From Niebla homalea (taxonomy: Eukaryota > Ascomycota > Lecanoromycetes > Lecanorales > Ramalinaceae), in assembly GCA_019925105.1 (NCBI GenBank), contig JAHGAU010000003.1:620001-684000 (forward strand): a stretch of 64,000 bases of DNA. The letters run 5' to 3'. Positions 25,501 to 40,016 of the stretch are shown here, one piece after another. Both the position numbers and the translations under genes were made by a program. Under the pieces are notes generated by a model. That model saw only the letters and a list, made by a program, of their open reading frames with translations, was not told the DNA's origin and searched no databases. Position 1 is the first letter of the stretch. Each line of letters begins with the position of its first letter.

Positions 25501-28500
25501 AATATTTATCGTAATAATAATTAAGTTTTCACTTTAATTAATTTCTTTATAGTCTGTTTAATACGGGTTATTATACGTAGTCTAATATACGTATGATAAT
25601 ATTAAAAAAAATATCTATTAATTATTTAATAATAAAAAGGATATAAAGGATAGATATTAAATAAGTATAAAATATAAATATAACTAAATATAAAGTAAAA
25701 GATTCTTAAGGTAAAATTACTAATTAATACGGATTTATAGTGAATTTTAATACCGTTAAGATTAATACTTATTTAAGTTTAACGTTAAAAAAATAAATAC
25801 TTTAAACTCGCTTTAAAAAAAGCCAGATAATATAAAGTAATAAGTATTATTTTAATTAATAACCTTTTTATTTATCTTTTTAATAATTAAAGTTATTGAA
25901 TATAATACTATTTAATCCTTACGGGACCTATATAACGTTAACCTTAATTCTAATTAAATTAAAAAAAAGGTCTTAAAATAGTTTAAAAATTCAGTACTAT
26001 ACGTAATATATATCGTTTTAATAATATTAATATTTTAGCCCGTAACCGGATTATTTATATTAATTTTTATAATAATTAAAATATAATTTTTTATAGAGTC
26101 TTAGCCCCGGAATTTAGCTTTAAAAATTTTAATAAATTAAGTTTAACGTATATTTTACTTATTAATATACTTATTAAAATTCTTAATTTTAAATTCCTAA
26201 TTTCTTATTCTTTTTTTATATTATTAAGTCTCTTATTAAGTAATCTTTTATCTTAATACCCTTATAATATTATCGTTTTAAGCCTTATAATTATAAATTA
26301 TATTAAGAACCTTAAGAATTTTTTTTATAGATTTCTTATTTAAAGTAAAATCCGAAAAGAATAATCGTTATATATAAAAAGCTTTAAAAGTCTAAAATTT
26401 AAATGCTTCTTTTATACGTATTAATTATTTAAAGGATAAATTTCTTACAATTAACGATATTATTCTTTAAGATAATATATTTTATAAGTTACGACTTACG
26501 TAACAAAAAGCCTAATTTATAAGTAAAACTTAAAATAGAAAAAAAGCTTTTATAAAATTAATTTCTTATAATTAACGATATTACTCTTTAAGATAATTTA
26601 CCTTATAAATTATATAATAGGAAATTTAATCCGTAAAGGAAATATAAGGCAGAAGAAAAGCTTTTATAAAATTTAAATATAATAAAATTACGTAATTATA
26701 TTATTTAATTTTACCCTTTAAAATAATAATTTAAAAAAATAAAATATATAAATTAAACCGCTTTAAGCTATTATTTATCTAAGTTAAAAAGGATTAATAA
26801 ATAAAAGAAAACTATTATTAAAGACCGGACTTTATTAAAAACGTAAATTAAAAAGAACGTTATAAATAACCGGTATATTAATATAATTATCTTTATACTT
26901 ATCGCATTTATAATTATTAGTATTTTTAATAATTAATATTTAATATTTTCGCCTTAAATAACGGTTTTAAGTTAAATAAAACGTAAAAGCTAAAGTTAAC
27001 AAAGAATAATAATAATCCTCTATAAAAGAATTTAAGTAATAATAAAGTAATAATAGGTATAAGCCCTTATTATAATATATATAAAATTAATTTAATTTTA
27101 ATAAATTTAAAATTTCTAGCGCTTTTAATATAAATATAGATTAAAAAAGTTAATTTAAATAAATTTAATATTAAAGAGCTTTAAGTAAATATAGTTAAGG
27201 TATAAAATACTCGGTTATATAATTATAAAATAATCTAATTTGAAAGAATTAAACGCTTATAATATAAATTTATTAAATCTATATAACGTAAAATATAGAA
27301 ACTATAAATAAATTAAATACCCGATTTCTTAATTCTTATACGTATTTTTAAAAAGATATATTAAGATTAAAGTTTTATAATTATTATTATATTAATTAAA
27401 TATAAGATTAACCGTTTATATAAGGATTTATTACCGCCGTATAAATATTTCTTTAAATAAAAATAAATAGTTTAACGTAATAAAGTTACTTATATCTATA
27501 AGTTATTCTTATATAATAAAAATTATAAAAAGGATAAATAAATAATATTATTTAAGTTTATATTTTAATAAAAAGATTATAATTTTAAAAAGTTAAATTA
27601 AGACCCTATAATAAACGTAATAAAAGCAAAAAAAGCTTAAATATCTAATTATAAATAACTTTAAGGATAAGATTCCTATTAATTATTAATATATTATTAC
27701 GGTTATTAATAAATTAATTATAATTTTTAAGGCTAATAATTTTTATTATGACCTTTATTAAAAAGGATATATTAAGCTTAATAAAGAGTCCTTAATTTAA
27801 GGAATATAATTAAATATAATATTATTCTTATAAAATTATTTTTTCTTAATTAAAAAATTCATAATTTAATTAAAAATCTAATTAAAAAATATAATGGAAT
27901 TTAACCCCTTAATTAAAATTAAGATTAATAAAAAGATTATCGTAATTAATCTTAATATATTTAATAAAACTTCTTTTTATAATATTATAATAAAAGTTAA
28001 ATCTTCTATTATTTAATAATTTTAAAAGGTTATTAAATTTAATTTATTAATTAAAATCGAAATTTTATAATGATATTTCAATTTTAAATAAAAATTACTT
28101 ATTCTTAAGCGTTCGGATTAATTCTATATCCTTTTATATTAATATAACTTATTTTATATGTATAGTAATAAGTAAAATTATTAAAATATATATATTAATT
28201 ATATATTAAAGGCTTATTATAAATTATCTTATATTAAAATTTATTAATAAAATAAACTTCCATAACCTTTTATAACACTTTAAAGTATATAGAATAAAAT
28301 TTATATATTTTTTTATCTTTTATTTCCCTGATTATGTCTTTAATTAATTTTATAAAGCTTAATTTTAATATTATTAATATTATAGACTTTTAAAATTAAT
28401 GAATTTTATATAATATAATATTTAGCTTTTATATATTATTAAAGCGTTAAAAATTATTAATAAAGCGTATTTTTATTCTTTAATTTATAAATAATATTTA

Positions 28501-29699
28501 TATTAAAATTATTTTTTAAGGGATTTTTTACGTAGTCCCGTTATAACTTTTTTAATTTCTTAATATTATAATTCTTAAAATATAAATTACTTTCTTTAAG
28601 GCTATTTTTCTATATAAATATTAAGGAGCTTAACAATATAAAGATTATAATAAAAATAAAGGATAAACCTTTATTATATATAATATAAAGATTACTTTAA
28701 TTTAATAAAAGAAAAATAATTCTTTAAGAATAACCTTTTAAGATAAGCTTTTAAGGGTTACTTTATAAAGATTATATAAAGCATTTTTATATACCCTTTA
28801 ATTATAAAATACTTTTTTAGGACTTATACGCTTTTATTATATTTTAAGGTCTTTCTTATTTATAGGGATTTTAAATTAAATCCTATTATTTTCTTAAAAA
28901 GGATTTACATAAAGGATAACTATTAATCTTATTATAAGCTTATATACTTACATTATCTCTATAATTACTATATTTATTAATTAACTCTTATTAAAAAGAA
29001 ATATTTAAGTTAATTATTATTTTACTTTATTTAAAAACCTTATCTATAATTAATTCTATTATATTATTATATCTTTTAATATATTTAATAATATCAATTT
29101 AATTTATATAAACCTTTTAATATTACGATTAAAGCGTAAGTCTAAATATTATATATATCAAGTAGTTATCAAAAATAAATTCTTAATATAATAAGGAAAT
29201 ACCTTATAAATGTAAGCGTAATTAATTAAATATTTAATATAGGGTATTAAAAAGAAGCCCGACACTTAAAAGCACTTTAAAAAAGGTATTATCCGTATTA
29301 ATAATAATATAAAGTTACTTTATATTATACATAAAAAATATAATAAAGGCTTATAATATCCAAGAAAAAATTGAATATTAAAAATGAAAAACGATAAAAA
29401 GATTAAAAATTATAAAAAAGTTAATTATATTAAAAACCTAGGATAAGTATTGATTTAAATTAATATAATCGATAAAATAATTAAATCTTTTTTTACTCGG
29501 ATTATTATAAAAATATTTATAGATCCCTTTTTAATTAATTTTTATAAAACCTTATTAATTAATAAGTAAGACTTTTACTTAATAATAAGGTTTTAATACG
29601 AAAAGATTTCCTAAAGTAATTACAATGATAAGTTATTATTATAGTTTTATTATTCATTATTATTAAGTATATTAAAACGCATTAACTTTTTACTTATTT
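25501..29699. other. Interior of hAT E with no recognised domain
   Basis: The DNA is strongly RIP-mutated. By position it should contain the N-terminal half of the transposase (zinc finger and first catalytic part) and possibly a second gene, but I could not recognise a motif in any frame. Small duplicated motifs occur at about 26,440-26,480 and 26,560-26,600 (cttataattaacgatattactctttaagataat), suggesting an internal repeat. Confidence 0.5.
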
Positions 29700-31484
29700 T
29701 AATTAGAATTTTATATTTTTATCCTTAATAACGATTAAGAATTATATAATAGAATACCTAGAAGAAATTAAGCTATTTTTATTAAAAGGTCTTTTTAATA
29801 ACGATAATAAGGTTTTACTGGTTATAAATAGTTAATCCGTTAATAATAAATAATCTTATATAACGATGATAATATATTGGATTAATTAAGATTAAGAGTA
29901 TTATAATATATTAATTAACTTTAAGTATATAAAAGATACTTATAATAATAAATAATTTATACTTATTACGATAAAAATAATTAAAAGCTATAAATTAAAG
30001 GATTATATTTTAACCGTTATTATTAATAATATAAATAATAATAATATTATAATAATTATATTACGTTAAAAAGCTAAAACGTATTAAATTTTATTTATTA
30101 ATATCGTAAAGACGTAATAGAAACCAGAATATTTATTATGCTTAACCTATATTATTTAGCTTTTATTTAAGGCCTTCTTAAGTTACCTTAAAATAAATAT
30201 AATAAATAATAATATAAATTATCGATTTAATAAAGAGTAAACTGAATTAATTAACGGTTAAACTATAAATATCCTTAAGATATTAATAAAAATAAAATAA
30301 ATTTTTAATAATCTTTATACTTATTTAATAAGCTATAAATTCGGAAGATTACGGTTTATATTAACGTTAATAATAAGTATAAAAAAGCCTTTATAATCGT
30401 TTAATAATGAAAAATTAATACTTATAATATTATAAATCCCCCGATCTTAAATTAAAGTAAAAAACGTAAAGAAATATTATTAAAGTTATTCCAGGCTATA
30501 ATAATTTATTGGGACTTATTTTTTGTATAATAACCCGTATTTTAATACTTTATAAAGATATTAATATATTCTTAAAAGAAGATAAAAAAAAGAATAAACT
30601 TTTAAAACTTAACTTTAAAGAATAAAACTATATCGGATACTTAATAGAATTAATTTAATTATTCTATTAAGTTATTAAAATAATAAATATTATTAAATTA
30701 TTAACCTTTTATTTTATTTTTATAGTATATAATAAGCTTTTTAATTATATTAAAAAACAAGATAATCGTTTATAACGTAAATAGGTTACTTAAAAGAAGG
30801 AGCTTATTTAAGGGTTAAATATAGCGTATATTAAGTTAATTAAGTATTATAATAAAATTTAAGGCTTAATTAATTTATTTTATAAGTAAGCGGCTTTATT
30901 ATTTTTATAAGGTAACAATAAGGTTTTTAAGGGTCGAAATTAATATATAATAATAAGTAAAACTTTATAAACGGAAGTTTATTAAGCGGCCTTTTATAAA
31001 AATTTTAATAAGTATATTTTACGCTTTAGTTTCAATTTACTAGTGAATTAAAAGTTAAGTAAGTAAGCGCGGGCAATAAAGGACTTAAATACTTTATTAA
31101 ATAAAAAAAGCTTATTAAATAATCCTATTATCAATAAACTTAAATAATATAAGGATAATAATAAGTTTATATTTATTTTTATATTTATTAAACTTATTAA
31201 AATAAAATAATATTATTACTTAAAATAAGTAACAGAATCCTAACTTAATAAGGGTATTTATCTTATAAGCTATTTATTTTATTACGGATAACTTAAAATA
31301 TCCTTTATAACGTTTCCGCCGGCGTTAAATATAAGTATTGCTTTTTTATGATTAAACGTTACTATAAGAATTAAAAATATTTTATCTTTTTAACTTTCCG
31401 GGTAAATATATTAATCTATTATTATAAATAAGGAGAAAATAAGCTAAATTAATTATATACAAACTACGACGTATCCGGGGTTTT
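29700..31484 (+). pseudogene. hAT transposase of element E, C-terminal half, interrupted by gypsy A
   Basis: The plus frame shows a block resembling 'TDNASNNNTM..LR' near 30,020-30,070, then an LCLTYIIQLSFKALL-like block (from 'LCL.HVIQLSLKALL') near 30,140. At the C-terminus (31,295-31,470) there is NILYNVSAGVKYKYCFFM followed by KRYY, matching the dimerisation region 'RDILSVPAAGV.VER.F..AR' of fungal hAT transposases. Catalytic residues are obscured by RIP. The frame is broken at 31,484 by gypsy A. After A only about 18 bases (45,217-45,234) remain before copia D, and the frame appears to continue from 57,264. Confidence 0.7.
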
Positions 31485-31817
31485 TGTTAGCAGCTAGCGC
31501 CATCTCTGCGCCGGCGCCACAGTGGTGCGCTATATTGCTGCGCCAAGGTAGGCCGTTAAGCCTTGGTAAAAGGCCTTAGTAACGGCCTTGGTATACGTTA
31601 TTCATAAGCCGTAACTTAATAAGCGTAAAGCGGGATAATTATTACCTTTATCTTAAGTAAAGGCTATGCCTTAGTTCTTTTTAAGTTCCTTAAGAATTAA
31701 TCTTATTATTAATCTACTTATTAAAGTGGTACTTAAGTATCCAGACTATAACGTTACGTCTTCTATACTTACCTTTATTAATCCCGCCGGCGTATTATTA
31801 ATGGAGTTAATTTAATA
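31485..31817 (+). repeat. 5' LTR of gypsy A
   Basis: The first ~250 bases keep C/G-rich sequence (gcagctagcgccatctctgc), while the inner end is RIP-mutated (gagttaatttaata where the other LTR has gagtcagtctaaca). Confidence 0.93.
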
Positions 31818-32089
31818 TTTTAATTCTTCTTCCTTATTAAGGAGAAAACCTAACGTTACCGTTATAATAAATACTTAATTAACTTAATAAACCTTAAAAT
31901 AAAAAAACGATATTCGCTTTTTAATTAAAAATCCCTTTATTATAGTTAAGTAGATTAAAACGATAGAACGTCGCCGTAATACTACAGCTTAATAAGCTTA
32001 ACTTTTAGAACTATAGTTTAAAGCTAACCGGCTTAAGGCCGAAAATCGTATTTATTAAGAATATATATCCAGCCACGCCAGCGCATAAT

Positions 32090-33020
32090 ATAAGGGTTCA
32101 CACTCCGGGACTCTTCCCCGCGTTAACCCTATTAAGCTTTATATTAACGGCGTATCGCCGGCGGCTTTTATCCTGCCCCACAAAAATAAATCCTTTTATC
32201 CGGAAAAGCTTAAGTTATATTAAAATAAGTTTAAGGGTAAATATTAAACGTAATTTATTAACTTAAAGAAATAATTTATGTTTTATCCTAAGTACTTCTT
32301 TATCGAGAGAAAAAAGGTAATTTTTTATTTAAGGTCTATTTCTTATAAGATCTTTAACTTACCGGACAAAGAAATCAATAGAATAAGTTATTAAGAACTT
32401 AAAAATAAGCTTTTAAACCTAATAATTAATCCAGAAAACCGCTGGCTTACTTATTATAAACGGTTTAAAGATATTAAGTAACGCTTTAATTAAAAAATAA
32501 CGTAATTCCGTAATACTTTAAAAATTATAGAAAAGGACTTATTATTATTATTAAATAAGTTTTATACCTATATATTCTTTATAAAGCTTTTACCGGAGCT
32601 TAAAATTAAAATCCTTATAATTAATAAAGTATTAAGAACCCGGGATAATATTATAGCGGCGGCGATTATATAGGAGAATAATTTAAAGCGTATTATTAAT
32701 AATAATTAAAAAGCTAATAAGGGTAAATCCCTTAAAAATAGGGTATTTAAACCTAATTTTAATAACTTAAAGCCGGTATATATTTTTACTAAAATTAATT
32801 CTTACGGTTAAAAGCGTAAAACTATACTTAAAAACTCTAACGCCGCCCTTAAAGTAAATAAGAATATTGAGTATTATATATATTACGGAAAGGGCTATTA
32901 TATATCCGATTACCCTACCGTCTTATAAAATAAGGTCTTAATAATAAACGTAAAATCCCGTAAAAAGGATAACGCGTTAAAAAACGATAAAGCTCCGATA
33001 ATGCTTTAAGGTTAAAATTA
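32090..33020 (+). pseudogene. Gypsy A gag
   Basis: The plus frame contains a long helical capsid-like region (YFFIERKKVIFYLRS…WLTYYKRFKDIK) typical of retrotransposon gag. Near 32,865-32,920 it has IEYYIYYGKGYYISDYP, which fits a CCHC knuckle whose cysteine and histidine codons were changed to tyrosine codons by RIP. It would package the element RNA in cytoplasmic particles. Stops are frequent. A protease domain downstream (33,020-33,600) is expected but not recognised. Confidence 0.65.
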
Positions 33021-33599
33021 ATAAAAAGATAGCTAAAGGTATACCCGGTTTTTATTATTAAGGGTTAAACGAATTTTTAGGATAATCCTTAATTATTAAG
33101 TATATTAATTAATATTAAAGCTTAAATAAATTTAATTTCACAAGTATATATAGTTTAATAAGATTTATAATTAACCCCCGCCATCTTACCGTAAGCGGCT
33201 TTTCTTAATAATAAGTAAATCTTTTATTATAACGTTTATTAATTATAATATTATTTAATTAATAATTAAGGGTAATAAAAGTAATATAAGATACTTTTCT
33301 ACGTTATTAATTAAGAAGGTCTAAACGTAATCCTTAATTTATTAGCCCTATACGCCTTATAAATAACAATTAATCCGGCGGCGGATAAATAATACTTTAA
33401 GGTTAATTTTCGTAAGTTATAGATTAATAACGTTTATAACTTTAATTAAAGTTTAACGGAAATTAATAAGGTCTTTATAATTATTTATATTAACGTAATA
33501 ACGGAGTACTTAAAAGTACCGTGAATCCCTTAAAGCAATTTAATATATATAGGTATAATAAAAGACTTTATTAACCGGAGCGTCCCGAGGGAGTTAAAC

Positions 33600-34104
33600 G
33601 AATATATAAATATCTTTTTTAATAATATAATTAATACTTTACTTAAATTAAAATAAGGGGATTACGTTATTAACTTAAATAGTAAAAAGCTACTATATAA
33701 TCCCTTATATAACCTATTTTAAATAAAATTAACGGAGTTCTGGCGGTATTTAAAAGATATTATAACCCGGGGTTAAATTTATTATTTAACGTTACCCGTA
33801 AGCGCCCCGATCCTTTTTATACTTAAAAAGGACGGCGGCTTTTATCTCTATATTAATTACTATAGATTGAATACGGTTATAATCAAAAATCGATACCTAT
33901 TATTTTTAATTATTAAGATTCTTAACCGGTTAAATAACTTTAAACGGTTTATTAAATTAAATTTTAAGGATGCTTATTATTAATTACGGATTAAGTCCGA
34001 CAATAAGTAAAAAACGGCGTTCCGTACGTATTACGGTTACTTTAAGTATCTTATTATACCGTTTAAGTTAGTTAACGCCCCGGCGATTTTTTAAGCTTAT
34101 ATTA
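33600..34104 (+). pseudogene. Gypsy A pol, part 1: RT N-terminal half
   Basis: The plus frame reads SAPILFILKKDGGFYLYINYYRLN (from 'KKDG..R.C.DYR.LN'), then NRYLLFLII, KLNFKDAYYQLRI and KTAFRTYYGYFKYLIIPF up to APAIF, the canonical gypsy RT sequence before the active site. It stops at 34,104 at the insertion of copia B. Few stops occur in this stretch, so it is one of the clearest coding relics in the window. Confidence 0.9.
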
Positions 34105-34266
34105 TGTTGAAGTTGAGAGGTGTAAGTTGCTTAATTATTACTATGTACAAAGTAAGACTATATGCAAGGCCATATGCCGCTATCCCACTCGGGTTTAGCA
34201 CGTCCGCCTTATCTAATCTGATCCGCGTCACGTAATCTCTTAAGTAGCGATCCTGCATATTTAATA
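34105..34266 (-). repeat. 3' LTR of copia B (left)
   Basis: It starts tgttgaagttgagaggtgtaag at the outer edge, intact. The inner end gcatatttaata is RIP-mutated relative to gcacattcaaca in the right LTR. Confidence 0.95.
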
Positions 34267-34377
34267 CTCCCCTTCGAACTTCATATATAGCCCGTAAATC
34301 TCACTTACTGAATAGCTCCTTTATAGCCCTGACGTTATATCCTTTTATATAAGAGTCCAGTTACCGTATTTGCTGAG

Positions 34378-34441
34378 TAACTCCCCTGGTTATTATGTGG
34401 CTAACTCCCCTGGTTATTGAGTGGCTAGCTCCCCTGTATGG
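34378..34441. repeat. 24-bp tandem repeat (2.7 copies) in the 3' region of copia B
   Basis: Units taactcccctggttattatgtggc and a near copy are followed by a partial third. They lie between the end of pol and the left LTR. On the element's sense strand they are G-rich (cagggga), so they may be related to a polypurine tract. An antisense open frame at 34,421-34,618 overlaps them and is not a gene. Confidence 0.85.
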
Positions 34442-34479
34442 TTACCACCTACTTATTACTCATCACCCGGCTTATTATT

Positions 34480-37400
34480 AGGCCTACCGTCGGTAAGCAT
34501 GCGGTCTTTGGACTGTCGATATAATGGCTCCTTAAGGCTTAACGCCCGTTTAAACTGCATAAAGGTTTTGGTAAATAGGGCTTTTATTAACCCGTTAATT
34601 ACTTGCTCCGTAATATAAATATACTCGAGATCAATAATATTAGCTTTAAGTTATTCCCGTAGCTAGTATAGTTAAATGCCTATATACTTTATCCTTACGT
34701 AATGTACCGGGTTTTTAGCCAGTACGATAACCCCTTAATTATTACTATAGATCGTAATGGTAAATATATATCCAGATTTATCAGGTTATATTTACCTTAA
34801 TAAATCCTTTAACCAGATAGCTTCCTTAGTGGCCTACGTTTATCCCGTATACTCGGCTTTATAGGTAGATAACGCCATAGTTGGTTACCTTTTTAAAGAC
34901 CAATAAATCGGTATACTCCCTACGTTAAAGAGGTAGCCTAAAGTTAACCTGCGGGTGGAGTCAGCCGTAAAATCGGAGTCAATATACCTATTAAGAGCCC
35001 TAAACTTACCCTTATATACCAACTGGAAGTATATAATGGTCCGTAAATAACGTATAATTTACCTTATATATAGCCAGTATTAATAGGACGGATTTACGGA
35101 ATACCGGCTAATAATTACTATTATATAAACTATATCCAGTTATATATTAAGTATAATATATATTAATAAACTTATAACCGATTAATATTACTATTTAAAT
35201 TCCGGCTTTACTTAATAGCTTTTAAGTAACGGTTCCGGCTTAAAATCGACTTATATAAGTATATATGTCGGGTAGGCTTTTTATTAGTTATAATCTCGTA
35301 TTACCCTCTTAATATAGGCTTTTTAATTAAGATGGATCGTTCGGTTTTATCGGTCCCGAATAATAATAATATCCAGGTAATAACTTATTAAACCCAAATT
35401 AAATATATAGAATTCCTAATTAAGTATAATCTTTAAGTCCTAAATCTTTTACTTAGACGGATTAGTTACCAGGACGTTATCTATATATACGGCTACGATT
35501 ATACCGGTTTTAGGGTAAAGGAATACGTAGTAATCCGCATAAATAAATTTAAAACCCTATATAACCATAAACTCCCAGAAACGATTATATTATAGCCGTA
35601 GTAATTGTTTTAATCCATATAGGCCCTTTTTAAGCTTATAATAGAGCTTCTTACCGTCTTTATTGGTTTTTTCCTATCCTTTTAACTATTCTACGTATAC
35701 TTCTTCCTTAATAAAACCGTAAAAGAACGCTATTTTAACGTTTATTTACTCTAAATCCCAGTTATTAACCGCTATAAAAATAAAGAAAACCTTATAGCTT
35801 ATAAGTTTTACTACCGAGGTAAACGTCTTATTATAATTAATACTTTTACGTTATTTAAAGCCACGTATTACCCACCGGGCCTTATAGTGAATCATACTAT
35901 TATTAGCTTTACGTTTAAGGGTATAAACTTATCGTCCTTATAGTATCGCTACGTTAATAAGGATTTAACTCCGCGTAATTAAGATTTAAATATCATTTTC
36001 TTTAAGGGAACTATATTTATTACCTTCCGTTAATTCTTAGTTTATCCGGGTATACTTATTTATTATAATTTCTTCGTGGGTTTTAAGCTTAATAAGTTCC
36101 GGGGTCGTCTTAAGGGATATTAAGGTTAAAGGGTATAACGGTTTATCCTTATTACGGGTTAATAAAGCCAAGAAAAAAAGTGGATTTAATAATATATTAC
36201 GCGGTTTATCCGGAAACATAAAGCCGGGGTTATCTTTAATTAAGTTCTTAATTTACTATTTTTACCCTTAACTATAATCAATCTTTAGGTTTTCGGCCGT
36301 TAAGCTTAAGGGGTCCGGTAAAGTTATCCGTTAAATAAGGATTATAATTAGACGTATAAGTCGCTTAATAAAGGTAAAGCCTATATTAATAATATCCGTC
36401 TTAATTAAACCGTAATTCCTAAACTTCTTCCTTAAATTAAGGTCTTATTAAGGCCTTTTTACCTTTTTAAGCTCTTAAATATGGTTAATAAACTCCTTAC
36501 GATCCGAGTTATCTAACGGTATTACCTGTCTTTCTTCGATATATATATTATATACGTTCTTTATTATAAGGTTAAACCGTTTTACCTATAGATTAATCAC
36601 CCTAAAGTATTTATTGGTTCCTTTATTGAAACCTATTAGGATATATGGTTCCGACCTATTATTAAGCTTAACCTGGTAACCTATAGTTCTTACGTATACG
36701 ATTAACCCCAGGGTCTATATATAGGATACGTCCGGTTTCTTATTATATTAAGCTTAATATAATATTACCCCTTTAAGCCATATATATAATATTTATATAA
36801 TTATATAGTTTACCGTTTAGACCAACTCCGGCCAAAAGTTTTTAAATATACCCCCCGTTACCTATATAGCCTTAATCTTCTTATTAATCTTTCGATTAAT
36901 TTTTTTATTAATTGAATTTTATTTAAGGCTTTTACGTATTATTACCTTAAAGATAATTCTATATTATTTTAAGTAATTTAAGAAGGCCTTAAACGTATAT
37001 TTACTTTTACCGTTGGCTTAAAGGTATTTAATTTTTCAATCTAAGGGTTATTTATACCTAACTTTAAACTCCTTAAACCGTTAAATTACGTCCGATTTAT
37101 ATATTAATAGGTAGACCTTTAATATTATAATCTTATTATTATAGAAGGTTATATAATACGTTATTCCGTTATACCCTTGGGGATTAATTATCCCTAAAAG
37201 GTCCGTATAAATAAGCTTTAGCGGGTTTTCTATAGGTTTAAGGTGTCTTTTATATGGTTAAGAGCATAACCATCCAATAATATAATACGTATAATAAGCG
37301 TTTTCGGCCTTATTATTATTACGGCGTTTACGTTTAAGATCCATTTTAATCGATACGTCCGTTAATTAAAACAATTTCTAAACTCCAAAATAACCTATAC

Positions 37401-39990
37401 GTATATATTAGGTAAGTATAGCCGAAAATACGTTAAACGCCGTTATAATAAGGGTAAGTTCCTATAAGTCGATTATAAATAAGCCGTTTTATTTATTATA
37501 AGTAAGCTTTTTCTGATTATACGTTACCGTCCGGATTATCCGCGTTATATTAAGTTAAACCTTATAGTCCAGAAGTTACGTCTTAAATACGAGATTAATT
37601 AAGTTCGCCGGGGAGTATATCATATCCGTAAATTTCATTTTAACGGGCTTATTATCCACCCTATATATTATATAAACAATATTTATACCCCCTATATAAC
37701 TCGTTCTTACTAGCCCGGGCCTTAAAGACGAGGATTAATAAGGTCTTAACTCCCTTTAAAAGAATCTTTTTTTATAAAAAATGTATTAATTATAGTTACT
37801 ATTAAGGATTATTAACTTCTATAGATTTATTAAGGTAACCGATATTATCGTCGTTAATTATTATATATACGTTAATAAGTAAGAATCTATTACCAAAAGG
37901 TTTATAAACGTAATAATCTCCTTAATAATTTTGGGTTTCTTAATACGGAACTTTATAAACTTTTTTTTAAGGTAAAGGTTTTAATATTTATCCTTAATAT
38001 ACTTATTATTACGCCCCTTTTAAGTATAATATTAATAAATAAACTTTTCCCGGGTTTTATTAAAAGTCCTTTTATTATAACCCTTTAACGTATCTTTATA
38101 GGCCTATATCGAGACGTTTAATTGCTGGATAACCGCCCGAGCTTCCTTATTATGGGCCCTTTATATAATATCGTAAAATTTAAGGGTACCCGGGCCCTAT
38201 TATATTGCCGTTTAAATAAGCATTAAGTATTACGTCTGTTACGACTCCCTTAATTTATTTAAAAACATTTAAATAACGAAATAATCTGGGATAATTAAAG
38301 AATTATTAATCGCCTTAATCTCGGTATAAACTTTTTAATAACGGTTATTATACTTATCGATTATTATATTTAAGGTTTTTTATAGACCTATAAGCTCTTA
38401 AGTAAGCTCCGTATATAAACCGGACCCTTAAGGCTTATATTAATCCTTAAGTCTTTTTTAGATCGTATCCGGACTTTCTATGGTATCGATTAGATATTTA
38501 ATATTAATACCGTAACGATTCTTTAAGGTTATATATACCTTAAAAATATTTCTTTCCTTTAACTTTTAAAGGTTATTAATCGTTATTTAATCCTTTATTT
38601 ATTAGCTTTATAATATCCATTATTATTAATCTATTAATAAAGGGATCAAGCTTAAAGGAAACCCCTTTATAATAGAGTTTTTCTTAATTATTATCCTTAA
38701 TAAAGTATATAGAAAATAATATTAATAAAACATTAATTATATTATGATTATTAATAGTATTTAAGTTTAATAACGTTTAATATATTAAAAACTTACTATT
38801 TAAGGATAAAGGATAACTTACGTTAAACGACGGTATCTAATTCTTAATATTTATATTTAGTTTAAAGATAATAATATTTAATGGGTCGATTAAGGGTTTT
38901 TTAGACGCTTTTAAACCGAAACTATTATACGACTTTGGCGTTTATAATAGTGAATAGTCCCCCCGGTCTTTGACTTGGTTTTTACCAGCTGAATTGAGAC
39001 GGTCTTCCTTTCTTAAATCTCTAAGTATAAAAAGAAAAAGGGTACTTTATATACGATGATACCACCGAATAATAAGGTTTAAGTACCATACTTCATACGG
39101 GATTGTTATATAATCTGGGGTAATAGGTAATATAAAGCCTTATTAATTAAAGTATTCTCTGTTCTAATTAAAACCAGAATAAAACTTTATAATATACTAT
39201 AACGCTATATATATACCCTTAAGATTATTACCCCTTTTTACTTAAAGGCCCTTAATCTTTATAACTGAAGCGTTTAAATTCATTTTAATTATTTTACCCT
39301 GGCCTAAGGACTTTAATCTTTACGATCCGCGATAAATAAGCTCGTCCTAAGTTTAATTATTTATTAAAGAATTCTATAGCTGGTTCTTAGCCCCCCTTTT
39401 TTAAGGATTAATCCTTACTTTAGGAGGTTTAACCGTTAACCACCTATTCCGTCCCGTATTTACTCTTTAAAATCAGGTTAAAATAAGTGATTTTAAACCG
39501 TAATACGCTTGAATTTAAGTAATTTATTTTTAATTAATCTCGAAAAAATTCGATTTTAATACGGTCTTTAAGGCTTTAAACTCGGTAGAGTTCTATGGTA
39601 TATTTAATATTTATTTAACGTCCCAAATTTCTTACTTAAACCTTAATTAAGGCTTTACGTATATATATTAGCCTTAAGGGCCTTACGTTTTAACTTTATT
39701 GGCTTAACGCCGGCTTAACTCTCCGGCGTATAAACGTTTACGGCCCTTAATAGGGCTAGGAAATAACGGTTTATATATTCTTATTAATAAAACGTCCTCC
39801 TTTCTTAATTTAGGAATATAAGTAATTAAGTAGGCTTCTCTATTTATGGCCGTAATATTATATGCCTGGCCAGGTCGATTTTTAATAATATAGCCTGCGT
39901 ATAGGTATCGTTTACGGGTATATTTTATATTATAAGTTTACCATTGTTTATAGGCTAAATTAAATATTAAGAAAACGTTATTTAAGTACC
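34480..39990 (-). pseudogene. Copia B gag-pol polyprotein
   Basis: Reading leftwards, the gag region is at about 38,500-39,990 (no knuckle confirmed). A protease/pre-integrase linker lies near 37,430-37,660 (KFTDMIYSPANLINLV, NGLFIIDL). The integrase core is near 36,900-37,250 (TDLLGIINPQGYN-like). RT has its active site VAVYIDNVLVT (from YVDD, second D to N) near 35,490. RNase H has RYIDSDFTADSTRRLTLGY and TMALSTYKAEYTG (from STYEAEY) at 34,850-34,990. The last block is well preserved. The polyprotein would have made its own virus-like particles. RIP stops and lost catalytic residues make it dead. Confidence 0.9.
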
Positions 39991-40002
39991 TAAACGCGTA
40001 GT

Positions 40003-40016
40003 CCGGGCTTATAACC
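40003..40016 (-). other. Primer-binding site of copia B (initiator tRNA-Met anticodon half)
   Basis: On the minus strand the bases next to the LTR read ggttataagcccgg, which is ggttatgagcccgg with one RIP change. This is complementary to the anticodon stem-loop of initiator tRNA-Met (…ggctcataacc). Half-tRNA priming is known in Ty1/copia elements. Confidence 0.8.

Noticed and set aside
36037..36219. A 60-codon minus-strand open frame
   Set aside because: It is a surviving fragment of the copia B polyprotein between integrase and RT, not a separate gene.
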